Assembly: GCA_002840285.1 (NCBI GenBank)
Contig: PHAE01000002.1
Location: forward strand, 92,304-156,303
Direction: 5' to 3'
Source of the DNA: Firmicutes bacterium HGW-Firmicutes-11
Lineage (GTDB): Bacteria; Bacillota; Clostridia; Peptostreptococcales; Anaerovoracaceae
DNA length: 64,000 nt
This document shows, piece by piece, positions 51,071 to 60,095 of the stretch; position 1 is the stretch's first letter; every line of letters starts with the position of its first letter. The position numbers and the translations under genes are program-made. Under the pieces are notes generated by a model. That model was not told the origin of the DNA. It saw only the letters and a program-made list of their open reading frames with translations, and made no database searches.

Positions 51071-51099
51071 TTGCATTCAAATCCGTAAAATTGTAAATT
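51071..51099 (+). promoter_or_regulatory. Predicted promoter of the GntP-family gene
   Basis: TTGCAT-N17-TAAATT. Confidence 0.55.
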
Positions 51100-51138
51100 C
51101 TCAACAGGTACAAAAAAATTTGTTGAGGAGGGTTCTAT

Positions 51139-52503
51139 ATGGAAGCTTTAACCGCCAATTCTGTATCGCTGGTCGTAATGCTCATTTCCCTAGTTGTTTT
51201 GGTCGTATCCATCATCAAGTTCAAGGTTCATCCGGTCTATGCACTCATTTATGTAGCTATTTTGTCCGCAATCGCTTTTGGATTCCCGTTGCAGCACGTT
51301 GTGACGACCGTCACAGGTGGATTCGGCGGCACCATCGGAAGCATCGGTATCGTTATTATTTTGGGATGCACCATGGGTGTCATTCTGGAAGAAACCGGCG
51401 CCGCTCTGGTTCTCGCAAACACTATTCTTAAGTTTGTCGGGAAAAAGAATTCCGCTCTCGCAATGGCAATCTCTGGATACCTGGTTTCTATTCCTGTATT
51501 CAGCGATTCTGCTATCGTTATCCTTTCGCCGGTCGCCCGTGCTCTTTCCGCTCGTGGCAACATTCCATTGTTTGGTATTTTGGGAGCACTGAATGCAGGT
51601 ATCCTCGCAACCCATACTATGGTACCTCCGACTCCCGGCCCGCTTGCTGCCGCCGGAACCTTGGGCGCCGATCTGGGTCTAGTCATTGCACTGGGTCTGG
51701 TCTCCTCCCTCTTCTATACCGCAGCTGCAACGATCTATTGCACAAACAAGTCAATGCTAACTAAGTTTCCACAAGTATCACATATGACGAACGTAGAATC
51801 TGTTTTGAATGATGACTACACTATCAAATCAGCCAAAAAGCTTCCCAATGCAGGACTTACATTTGCTGTAATCCTGGTTCCGGTGCTTTTGATCTGCCTG
51901 AACTCATTTGCTAAGATCGGTCTTCCCGCGGAAGATCCAATTCTCACATACCTAGGCTTTATCGGACATCCGGTCATCTCCCTTACCTTTGGTGTCATCC
52001 TTGCTCTGTTCCTGGATACCAGCATTTTCAGCAAAGAAAAGGTATATGATTGGTTCAACAAATCCGTTGACACTTCTGGTTTCATCATCCTGGCAACCGG
52101 CGCTGCCGGCGCCTACGGTGCTGTATTGAGAATGTCCGGCGTTGGTACCTACCTCGGAAACCTGATCGCAGAGACCCCGCTGCCCGCAGTATTCGTGCCG
52201 TTCCTCGTTGCTGTGCTGCTTTCCGTATCCAACGGTTCTGCAACCGTATCCCTGCTGACCGGTTCTGCCATCATCCTTCCGTTGATGCCTGCTCTGGGAT
52301 TGCATCCTGTTATCGCGACCCTGGCCATCGCAGCCGGTTCTTCCTTCTTCTATCATGCAAACGCAAGCCATTTCTGGGTTGTTGTAAAATCCAACGACCT
52401 GGACATGAAGACAGGTTTTGCAATCGTATCCGTTCCCTCCGCAATCGGCGCTTGCGCTGGCTTCGTCGCGGTATGGATCATGTCCATGTTCCTGACCGTA
52501 TAA
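51139..52503 (+). CDS. GntP-family permease
   Basis: 12+ TM, GCTMGVILEETGAALVLANTIL, HTMVPPTPGPLAAAGTLGADLGL, FFYHANASHFWVV. Confidence 0.9.
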   Translation: MEALTANSVSLVVMLISLVVLVVSIIKFKVHPVYALIYVAILSAIAFGFPLQHVVTTVTGGFGGTIGSIGIVIILGCTMGVILEETGAALVLANTILKFVGKKNSALAMAISGYLVSIPVFSDSAIVILSPVARALSARGNIPLFGILGALNAGILATHTMVPPTPGPLAAAGTLGADLGLVIALGLVSSLFYTAAATIYCTNKSMLTKFPQVSHMTNVESVLNDDYTIKSAKKLPNAGLTFAVILVPVLLICLNSFAKIGLPAEDPILTYLGFIGHPVISLTFGVILALFLDTSIFSKEKVYDWFNKSVDTSGFIILATGAAGAYGAVLRMSGVGTYLGNLIAETPLPAVFVPFLVAVLLSVSNGSATVSLLTGSAIILPLMPALGLHPVIATLAIAAGSSFFYHANASHFWVVVKSNDLDMKTGFAIVSVPSAIGACAGFVAVWIMSMFLTV

Positions 52504-52532
52504 TATTTTAAAACAAATAGAATAAACATAGA

Positions 52533-52569
52533 GCAAAGAGACGGTCCATTGGCCGTCTCTTTGCTTTTT
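52533..52569 (+). terminator. 12-bp-stem terminator between convergent genes
   Basis: GCAAAGAGACGG-TCCATTGG-CCGTCTCTTTGC-TTTTTA. Confidence 0.85.
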
Positions 52570-53713
52570 AGTCACTTTCGATCAATCGGTATAGCTTGCC
52601 GCGATAATCCGCTACTAGGATCTCACCCTCTGCATCCAAGCCGAAGGTCGAAATCATGAGATCTGTATCGAGCAGGTCGTAGTTCTCAGCTTGCATGTTT
52701 TCATCCAGCCAGAGCCCCCAGATCCTACCCGAGATAAAGTCTCCATAGACGTACACTCCAGCAAGACTTGGGTTGCTTTTCCCATAATAAGTATATCCGC
52801 CGGTGATGGATCGGCCCTCTTCATGGTTGTATTCGTATATGGGCAGGACGTGGTCATCAAGATCCTCCGGACTGCCTCGGTATGGGAGGCTTCCCTCGAA
52901 AATGTTCCATCCATAATTTTTGCCTTGTTCTATGATGTCGATTTCTTCGATGTCGCCTTGTCCCACATCGGCGGCCAGCAGGATGTCACGGTCTTCATCA
53001 AAGCTGAATTTCCATGGATTCCGAAGGCCATAGGCATAGATTTCCGGGAGCGGTTCTTCTTTGTTCACATCGATTCGCAGAATTTTTCCAAGATAGTTGG
53101 ACAGATTCTGAGCATTTCCCTGCGGATCACCACTACCGCCTCCATCGCCGGAGGAAATATACAAGTAGCCGTCGGGTCCAAAAAGAAGTGTCCCTCCGTT
53201 GTGATTGGAGTATGGTTGGCTGTAGGACAACAGGACCTTCTCAGAATTCAAGTCAGCGGGACCATCTTCTCGACTTTCGAACCTTGATATGAAAGTCTTG
53301 CCGTTTTTGGTGTAGTTCACATAGAAATACCTATTGTTTCTGTACTCGGGATGGAACGCCAGCCCTAACAGTCCCATTTCCGAACCCGATGTATCCACAA
53401 CGGAAGTGATGTCCAAAAGAGCGCCGGACGTCTGGATCGCATCGTCCGGAATGGAATGGATGAATCCTCTACGTTCTACTACATGGAGGCTTCCAATTCC
53501 GTCATGGACAACGGCCAAAGGTTCTTTAAACGCATAAGAAGAATAGACCTCCTCCACCTCGTATTCCCCCGGTACGAACACCCTTGGGATATCGACCGGG
53601 TCTTCCACAACCTCAATCGGCGGTTCCATGGGTGGTGCAGGCTCTTCGGGAACCGCCCGGCAACCAAACAATAACAGTGAGAGTGCAAGCAACACAAAAA
53701 TTGTTTTCTTCAT
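52568..53713 (-). CDS. PQQ-dependent sugar dehydrogenase-like lipoprotein (aldose sugar dehydrogenase fold)
   Basis: Lipobox LLLFGCRA; MGLLGLAFHPEYRNNRYFYVNYT, YLYISSGDGGGSGDPQGNAQNLSNYLGKILRIDV, GLRNPWKFSFD. Confidence 0.9.
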   Translation of the reverse strand: MKKTIFVLLALSLLLFGCRAVPEEPAPPMEPPIEVVEDPVDIPRVFVPGEYEVEEVYSSYAFKEPLAVVHDGIGSLHVVERRGFIHSIPDDAIQTSGALLDITSVVDTSGSEMGLLGLAFHPEYRNNRYFYVNYTKNGKTFISRFESREDGPADLNSEKVLLSYSQPYSNHNGGTLLFGPDGYLYISSGDGGGSGDPQGNAQNLSNYLGKILRIDVNKEEPLPEIYAYGLRNPWKFSFDEDRDILLAADVGQGDIEEIDIIEQGKNYGWNIFEGSLPYRGSPEDLDDHVLPIYEYNHEEGRSITGGYTYYGKSNPSLAGVYVYGDFISGRIWGLWLDENMQAENYDLLDTDLMISTFGLDAEGEILVADYRGKLYRLIESD

Positions 53714-53735
53714 TTGCTTATCCCCGCAAGTGATA

Positions 53736-54164
53736 CTACATACCCTCGTCGTATAGGAATTGCCAATGGATTCCGAATTTGTCTGTGACCGCTCCATAAA
53801 GTTTCGTAAAGAACGCTTCTGCTAGCTCGGCAGTCACCACTCCTCCGACCCTCATCTTTTCAAAATATTGTTTCAGTTTTTTCTCATCGTCTGACATTAC
53901 AGTCATACTGATGTTGTCTCCGAAGGTTACCGTCATTTCCGGCCAGGCATCAGAAAGCATGAGACCCCCTCCGCTGATCGGGAGATAGGCGTGCATGACC
54001 AAATCCTTCACATGCTCTGGCGCAGGACCATCCGGACCCGGCGGCATTTCCCCCCAGGTCATAACGTCGTATTTTTCGACTTCAAAAACGTCAGCGTAGA
54101 AAACCAACGCCTCTTTACAGTTGCCGTTAAAATTGATGTATGCGTTGACGGACATCTCTATCAC
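53736..54164 (-). CDS. VOC/PhnB-like protein
   Basis: VNAYINFNGNCKEALVFYADVF ... AFFTKLYGAVTDKFGIHWQFLYDE. Confidence 0.88.
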   Translation of the reverse strand: MIEMSVNAYINFNGNCKEALVFYADVFEVEKYDVMTWGEMPPGPDGPAPEHVKDLVMHAYLPISGGGLMLSDAWPEMTVTFGDNISMTVMSDDEKKLKQYFEKMRVGGVVTAELAEAFFTKLYGAVTDKFGIHWQFLYDEGM

Positions 54165-54245
54165 TCCTTCCGATTTTCTATACTAATTATTTTAGCACAT
54201 TTTCCAGAAAGGAGTTTGTAAAGTTGTGATTCGAATCTGCTGCCT

Positions 54246-55349
54246 CTAATTCCCTATGCATTGATCCTGGTGCTGATGCTCGTGACATACGGAACCTGTA
54301 GATTTTAATGCCCCCTGCAGATAGGCTGCCGCTACTGCTTTCGCTTCTCCGCTGGCGCCAACAACGACTTCGATGCCCTTTTCATTGAAAATCTCGATGG
54401 CTCCGCTACCCATGCCGCCAGAAATAATAACGTTTACACCCAGGTCATTCAAAAAATTCGGCAAAAATCCAGGTTTGTGTCCCGGGTTGGCGATGGACTC
54501 GCTTTTCACGATTTGATTGTTTTGGGTTTCAAATATATTGAAGTTCACGCAATGTCCAAAATGCTCTGTGACCATTTCATTTTCACTTGCAACGGCGATT
54601 TTTATCATTTCTTTTTCCTCCATTTGTGCGATTATTTCCACTACAGAATCAAGCTGTATTCCTTCATAGAGTTCTATTGTGCCCTTGTCACAGGCAGCTG
54701 AAATATTGGGGTCGATCGGTAGCTTGGCAAGAACTTTCAAGTTATGTGCTTCGGCAATTTCTTCAATATGGCTATCGCCAAATATCTTGTAGTCCTTGTC
54801 ATTGTCCGGACATTTGAAATAGGACATGTTTTCCACCACTCCTATGATGGGGATATTCATCCGTTCTGCCATCTTGACTGCCTTTGACACGATCATTGAT
54901 ACAAGTTCCTGAGGAGAAGTCACCACAATGATCCCGTCAACAGGAATGGATTGAAAGACAGTTAGGGGAACATCACCGGTACCTGGCGGCATATCAATGA
55001 ACATGAAATCCACTTCGCTCCAGATAACGTCTGTCCAGAACTGTTTCACTGTGTTGGAAATGATCGGTCCTCTCCAAACAACCGGTTCTGTATCATTTTC
55101 CAGAAGCAGATTGATCGACATGATATCGATTCCCATTCTGCTTCTGATAGGAAATATGCCGAATTCACTTCCGGTTGCTTTTCCTTTGATCCCGAAGGCT
55201 TTGGGAATGGAAGGGCCGGTGATATCAGCATCGAGAATGGCAGTACGATACCCCATTCTGTTCATTGCAACTGCAAGCATGGAAGTGATGACTGACTTTC
55301 CCACGCCCCCTTTGCCGCTGACAACACCTATGACTTTTTTGACTTTCAT
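54246..55349 (-). CDS. Mrp/NBP35-type P-loop ATPase fused to a NifX-like domain
   Basis: GVVSGKGGVGKSVITSMLAVA, MFIDMPPGTGDVPLT; C-terminal IKIAVASENEMVTEHFGHCVNFNIFE (dinitrogenase Fe-Mo cofactor domain) and a Cys/His-rich tail. Confidence 0.9.
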   Translation of the reverse strand: MKVKKVIGVVSGKGGVGKSVITSMLAVAMNRMGYRTAILDADITGPSIPKAFGIKGKATGSEFGIFPIRSRMGIDIMSINLLLENDTEPVVWRGPIISNTVKQFWTDVIWSEVDFMFIDMPPGTGDVPLTVFQSIPVDGIIVVTSPQELVSMIVSKAVKMAERMNIPIIGVVENMSYFKCPDNDKDYKIFGDSHIEEIAEAHNLKVLAKLPIDPNISAACDKGTIELYEGIQLDSVVEIIAQMEEKEMIKIAVASENEMVTEHFGHCVNFNIFETQNNQIVKSESIANPGHKPGFLPNFLNDLGVNVIISGGMGSGAIEIFNEKGIEVVVGASGEAKAVAAAYLQGALKSTGSVCHEHQHQDQCIGN

Positions 55350-55370
55350 TTGTTTGACTCCTTATCATTT

Positions 55371-56231
55371 TTATTGGTTGAACAGTCTCATCGTTTGATC
55401 AAATACATCCCTGACAGCTCGTCCTGCTGCGCATTCCATGTCAACAATGCTCTTCGCGCTGTTGATGGCTTTTACAGCATCTGAGTCATAAGGGATCGTT
55501 CCCGTAAAAGGCAACTTGAACGTTTGACAAAATTCTTTGATTTTTTCCGTATTTTCAAGGTTCGTATCATACTTGTTGATGCATACGGCAACTTTTACCT
55601 GGAACGTTTCAGCCGTCTTGATGATGCGTTCCATGTCACTGATTCCTGACAGGGAAGGTTCCGCAACGATCAGTACCATGTCCACACCACTCAGCGAGGC
55701 GATGACCGGGCAACCGATCCCCGGAGAACCATCGATGATTGCTGTTTCAGCATCTTGCGCTGCTGACTTCATTTGTTTTTTCACTTCGGTGACAAGCATT
55801 CCCGATGTACCGCTGCCCATTTTCAGTTGAGCGGTCGAAAATACCACATCTTCTTCATAAAGCATCAATTCTCCTGCAACCGCGGGTTTTAGCGAAATCG
55901 CGTCGGCAGGACAAATGGCCTCGCATACTCCACAGCCTTCGCAGGAATAGGGATCGACCCTGTATTCACCATCTACTGATATTGCCGCAAACCTGCAGTT
56001 TTCTCTACACTGATCGCATTGCGTACATAATGCAAGGTTGATTTCTGCCTTAGGCAATCCGTAATAGTCTGTTCTGGTAGGTTCTCTTGTGCGGCTCATA
56101 ATCAGATGCAGATTCGGAGCATCCACGTCACAGTCTGCATACGCTTTTGCATCGACCAGTTTGATAAATGCGCTGGCGATAGTTGTTTTCCCCGTGCCGC
56201 CTTTGCCACTAAGAATCAAGAGCTGTTTCAT
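55371..56231 (-). CDS. MinD-like P-loop ATPase with inserted 2x[4Fe-4S] ferredoxin domain
   Basis: ILSGKGGTGKTTIASAF; CTQCDQCRENCRFAAI and CEGCGVCEAICPADAI. Confidence 0.93.
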   Translation of the reverse strand: MKQLLILSGKGGTGKTTIASAFIKLVDAKAYADCDVDAPNLHLIMSRTREPTRTDYYGLPKAEINLALCTQCDQCRENCRFAAISVDGEYRVDPYSCEGCGVCEAICPADAISLKPAVAGELMLYEEDVVFSTAQLKMGSGTSGMLVTEVKKQMKSAAQDAETAIIDGSPGIGCPVIASLSGVDMVLIVAEPSLSGISDMERIIKTAETFQVKVAVCINKYDTNLENTEKIKEFCQTFKLPFTGTIPYDSDAVKAINSAKSIVDMECAAGRAVRDVFDQTMRLFNQ

Positions 56232-57075
56232 GCCGCATCTCCTTTCTTAACGTCTGAAGCAGAGAAGAAAAGAGATCGCGGTACGTTTCCTGTACTCTGA
56301 CTGCAATCAAAGCATTTGAATTAAGTGTACCAAGCTCAGAAGTGTAAGGAATCGTTGCAAGGATCTTGATTCCATTTTCGTTGCAGAATGTTTCCGAGGG
56401 ATTCTCTCCGGTGAGGCACTTATTAAGTACAACACCATGAGGTTTTTTGAACAATTGTATCAGTTCATAAACCATGCTGAGATTATGGGCACCAAACAGG
56501 CTCGGTTCTGCCACCATGATGCAGTAATCCGCATCTTTGATGCTTTCCATTACGATGCAGGCACTCCCCGGCGGGCAGTCGATGAACGTTAAGCTGTTAT
56601 CTTCTTTCATATCTTCCATATCATCCAGAAGCTTTTTTATGATAGGGATGCCGGAAGCTTCTCCGGGATTCAGAATCCCGGTAAGAACTTTTACATCTTC
56701 AGAAACACCCTTTTGCACAATTCCTATACTCTTGTTTTTTTCCGATAAAGCGTTCTCAGGGCACAGCAAAACACATCCGCCACAGGAGTGGCAGACCTCT
56801 TCAAATACATGCAGTTTGTTTGCGATATATGCCAACGCATTATATTTGCAAAAGTCTACACAAGTTCGACAGCCGGTGCATAGGTTTTCATCAACATATG
56901 GAATCTTGATCGATACTTCTTCCGATTCGATCATTTCGGGCTTAAAAAAAAGATGACCGTTCGGCTCTTCCACATCGCAGTCAATATAGACCGCCTTTTT
57001 TGCTGCTGCTGCCAGATTCACAGACACGAGTGTTTTACCTGTTCCACCCTTACCGCTCAGAACGGCGATCCGCAT
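56209..57075 (-). CDS. Second MinD-like P-loop ATPase with inserted ferredoxin domain
   Basis: MRIAVLSGKGGTGKTLVSVNLA; CTGCRTCVDFCKYNAL and CHSCGGCVLLCPENAL; start trimmed to 57075. Confidence 0.93.
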   Translation of the reverse strand: MRIAVLSGKGGTGKTLVSVNLAAAAKKAVYIDCDVEEPNGHLFFKPEMIESEEVSIKIPYVDENLCTGCRTCVDFCKYNALAYIANKLHVFEEVCHSCGGCVLLCPENALSEKNKSIGIVQKGVSEDVKVLTGILNPGEASGIPIIKKLLDDMEDMKEDNSLTFIDCPPGSACIVMESIKDADYCIMVAEPSLFGAHNLSMVYELIQLFKKPHGVVLNKCLTGENPSETFCNENGIKILATIPYTSELGTLNSNALIAVRVQETYRDLFSSLLQTLRKEMRHETALDS

Positions 57076-57076
57076 G

Positions 57077-57445
57077 CTATTTGCCTCCATGTCCATGGAA
57101 GCCGGCATGGATCTCATCCAGCAATGGTAACGTTCCTTCTTCGAAGGCAGCGATATTGTCTTGAACTGAGGCGCTGCTCGTTTTATATATTTTGACGTTT
57201 GCCGCATTGAGCACTTCCGCAGCATTTTCTCCGCATCGCGGTGTAAGTAAGGCATCGACCTGATTATCTACAACCATCTGTGCCGCTTTGATCCCTGCGC
57301 CGCCCTGGCTGGTTGCAGCGCTGTTTTCGATGAACACAACATCTTTTGTTTCAATGTCATAAAAAAGGAAATATGGGGCGCGTCCAAAGGATATACAAAC
57401 ATCGCCTTCCATTGTTTTGTCATCCATCGGAATTGCTATTTTCAT
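57077..57445 (-). CDS. NifX/NifB-type dinitrogenase iron-molybdenum cofactor domain protein
   Basis: [44 protein letters not shown]; His/Gly tail [10 protein letters not shown]. Confidence 0.9.
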   Translation of the reverse strand: MKIAIPMDDKTMEGDVCISFGRAPYFLFYDIETKDVVFIENSAATSQGGAGIKAAQMVVDNQVDALLTPRCGENAAEVLNAANVKIYKTSSASVQDNIAAFEEGTLPLLDEIHAGFHGHGGK

Positions 57446-57837
57446 AAGAGTTCCTCCTTATTATCGTATGACTCGTCTTCAGCAAAATTTCTTCCACATC
57501 TATGTCTTCGGCACATTCCGCAGCCATGCATCCGTTCGCTTTCGCTATAAAGCTTGTAGTCTCCTCCTTCGATTTTAAGGATGTTTCCATTGACCAAAGA
57601 TTCAGCGATCTTGCTTCTCGCATCCTTGTAAATGCTTTGAACGGTAGCGCGCGCCACCTGCATTTTTTCAGCAGATTCTTCCTGTGTCAAACCTTCAAGA
57701 TCGATCAGTCGGACGGCTTCATACTCTTCCACTGTCATATTGATCATTTCATTTTCCATCAATAAACCATCCAGTGGGCCGAACAGGTTGGTCTCAGGCA
57801 GGCTACATACTTTTCTCCATTTTCTTGGTCTTGGCAT
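57442..57837 (-). CDS. DUF134 family predicted DNA-binding protein
   Basis: [60 protein letters not shown]; Cys/His-rich [13 protein letters not shown]. Confidence 0.92.
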   Translation of the reverse strand: MPRPRKWRKVCSLPETNLFGPLDGLLMENEMINMTVEEYEAVRLIDLEGLTQEESAEKMQVARATVQSIYKDARSKIAESLVNGNILKIEGGDYKLYSESERMHGCGMCRRHRCGRNFAEDESYDNKEELL

Positions 57838-57864
57838 CGCGGATTCACCTCTTGCAAGCCATAT

Positions 57865-57893
57865 AAGTAACAGGGGTCTCTCCCCTGTTACTT
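57865..57893. other. Perfect 12-bp-stem hairpin without a T run between DUF5320 and DUF134 genes
   Basis: AAGTAACAGGGG-TCTCT-CCCCTGTTACTT. Confidence 0.8.
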
Positions 57894-57902
57894 CGAAACT
57901 TC

Positions 57903-58109
57903 TTACATAGTATCGATTTGTTTGTTGATATCATCCAATCTTTTTTGAAGCAGTTCCTTTTCCTCTTTTAGTATATCCTTGTCCGTCACTGCGACGTTTC
58001 TTCCAAAAAAGTATCTTCCGAATCCTCTCCGACATCCATAGAACGCTCCGAATCCTCTTCCGCTCATTGGGCCAAAACCCAATGGCCCTGTACCATCTCT
58101 TCCCGGCAT
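57903..58109 (-). CDS. DUF5320-like small glycine-rich protein
   Basis: [34 protein letters not shown]; start trimmed to 58109. Confidence 0.88.
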   Translation of the reverse strand: MPGRDGTGPLGFGPMSGRGFGAFYGCRRGFGRYFFGRNVAVTDKDILKEEKELLQKRLDDINKQIDTM

Positions 58110-58132
58110 ATCATTCACCCCCCCTAGTTTGC

Positions 58133-58182
58133 GGCATATGTCATTTACAACTTCATTATACCTCGTATTTGGCATATGTCAA
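58133..58182 (-). promoter_or_regulatory. Promoter with a duplicated TGACATATGCC motif
   Basis: On the minus strand TTGACA (58077-style box at 58182..58177)-N16-TATAAT (58060..58055); TGACATATGCC at 58171..58181 and 58133..58143. The correct box coordinates are -35 at 58177..58182 and -10 at 58155..58160. Confidence 0.75.
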
Positions 58183-58214
58183 TATCTTTTGATCATTTCT
58201 CCTCCCGCAAACAT

Positions 58215-58252
58215 ATAAAAAGACCACCATGGGAATGATCCCCAGGTGGTCT
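58215..58252 (-). terminator. Terminator downstream of the ZIP transporter gene
   Basis: AGACCACC...GGTGGTCT with inner GGGA/TCCC pairing, then TTTTTA on the minus strand. Confidence 0.8.
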
Positions 58253-58270
58253 TCTGCTAGTGCGGGATTC

Positions 58271-59134
58271 CTAAATAAACAATAGCAAACTTACTGCCAT
58301 GACGACCATGCCGGCAACTAACCCATAAATGGACAGATGATGTTCCCCGTACTCTCTTGCAGACGGAAGCAATTCATCCAGAGAGATGAAGACCATGATT
58401 CCGGCGACCAAGGCAAATACGATACCCATGACCGCTTCACTCATGAACGGCATTAAGATCAAATATCCTACCAAGGCTCCCAAGGGTTCGGAAAGCCCCG
58501 ATAGAAAGGAATAGAAGAACGCCTTTTTCTTGCTACCAGTTGCAAAGTAGATCGGTACTGACACCGCAATGCCTTCGGGAATGTTATGGATGGCGATCGC
58601 TGCCGCAATAGGAATTGCAATTTTAGGTTCGTGGAGAGCTGCGATAAAGGTGGCAAGACCTTCCGGGAAATTGTGTATCCCGATCGCAAGCGCAGTGAAC
58701 ATCCCCATCCGTAGCAGCTTATGATTCTTTAGAGCTTCTTCTCGCTTCTGGATCTGTTCCAAGTGATGGGTTTCATCCGCATGGGTATCGTTGATTTCTT
58801 CGATGGTGTGCAACTCATGGGGATTTTCCGAACTGGGAATCAACTTGTCGATTAAGCCAATAAGGAACATCCCGCCAAAGAAAGCGATTACACTAACCCA
58901 GGAGCCCTTCTCAAGACCAAGTTCACTGATCAGACTTGTCCTTGCCTTGAAAAAGATCTCGACCATTGACACATAAATCATGACCCCCGCGGAAAAGCCG
59001 AGGCTCACCGCAAGGAACTTAGTGTTGCTCTTCTTTGTAAAAAAAGCAAGTGCACTGCCAATACCTGTACTCAACCCGGCAAATACTGTAAGTGCAAAAG
59101 CGAACGCTACGTTATCCGCGTATAAAACATCCAT
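58271..59134 (-). CDS. ZIP-family metal transporter (ZupT-like)
   Basis: TALAIGIHNFPEGLATFIA and AAAIAIHNIPEGIAVSVPIYFATGS metal-site motifs. Confidence 0.93.
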   Translation of the reverse strand: MDVLYADNVAFAFALTVFAGLSTGIGSALAFFTKKSNTKFLAVSLGFSAGVMIYVSMVEIFFKARTSLISELGLEKGSWVSVIAFFGGMFLIGLIDKLIPSSENPHELHTIEEINDTHADETHHLEQIQKREEALKNHKLLRMGMFTALAIGIHNFPEGLATFIAALHEPKIAIPIAAAIAIHNIPEGIAVSVPIYFATGSKKKAFFYSFLSGLSEPLGALVGYLILMPFMSEAVMGIVFALVAGIMVFISLDELLPSAREYGEHHLSIYGLVAGMVVMAVSLLLFI

Positions 59135-59143
59135 GCAATTCTC

Positions 59144-59989
59144 CTATTTTCCCCTAACGGGTCGATTTGATTCATAAAGATGCACATAGGATTCTACTGA
59201 TATTTTCGTGCAAAGCTCACCGACCAGATCATAAGGAATCTGCTCCATCTTTTTGAAACGGATGCAGCTTTTTCCCATGTCCAGTTTGCCGATGTTCAAT
59301 GCCTCATAAGACGCAACGAACCAATCCATGAGTGGTTTGTCCGCATAAAGTCCCATGTGATAAAGCGCGATATATCCTTTCTGGTTCGCCAGTCCCAGAA
59401 AGGGCAATGGTTCTTTCGGATCCACACGGTACCCTTGCGGATATATGGTGTGAGGAACCACGAAACCGATCATCCCGTATTGGATAGTTTCTTCAAATCC
59501 AATCGGTAAATTCGACTTGATGATTTGCCGCAGACTTGCCAAAGCAGCTTGTCGCTCCTGTGGTTGCAACTTAATATATTCCTCTGGCGTACTGTAATAT
59601 ATACTCGCCTTTTCCGAATTTTTGTGAGTTAGCCTGCTGTTTTCCTTCACACGAAACTTCACGATCTTCTTTATGAGGTCAAAAGGCATGGGCTCGTCGA
59701 TCGGAAATTGGACCGAACCTTTCGCCCCCTTATATCTGGATAATTCTTCTTTGAATGCTTCGATTCCGCTGGGCGCAGGATAAAAACCAATGTGCTTATC
59801 GTATGCCGCAAAATGTACCAGGTTGCCATTCAAGTAAAAAGTCGGCATTTGATAACTCATCTTTTCCGTGGCTTCCGGCGCCGCATCTTTGATCGTCTGT
59901 CTTAGCGACTGCAGGATCTCTTCCACTTCCTTGGGGAATTGCTTAATGTAATCATCGATAGAATTCGGTCCTGCTTTGTCATCTTTCAT
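59144..59989 (-). CDS. Tandem DUF1801-like domain protein
   Basis: First half SIDDYIKQFPKEVEEILQSLRQTIKDAAPEATEKMSYQMPTFY; second half EYIKLQPQERQAALASLRQIIKSNLPIGFEETIQYGMIGF. Confidence 0.8.
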   Translation of the reverse strand: MKDDKAGPNSIDDYIKQFPKEVEEILQSLRQTIKDAAPEATEKMSYQMPTFYLNGNLVHFAAYDKHIGFYPAPSGIEAFKEELSRYKGAKGSVQFPIDEPMPFDLIKKIVKFRVKENSRLTHKNSEKASIYYSTPEEYIKLQPQERQAALASLRQIIKSNLPIGFEETIQYGMIGFVVPHTIYPQGYRVDPKEPLPFLGLANQKGYIALYHMGLYADKPLMDWFVASYEALNIGKLDMGKSCIRFKKMEQIPYDLVGELCTKISVESYVHLYESNRPVRGK

Positions 59990-60095
59990 CGAAACACCTT
60001 GCCTTTTACTTCATCTCTACAAATCACTACAAGTCCAGTGTATTATTTCATGCTTTTATTATCAATACTTTCATCGAAATAATCATTTTGATTTA

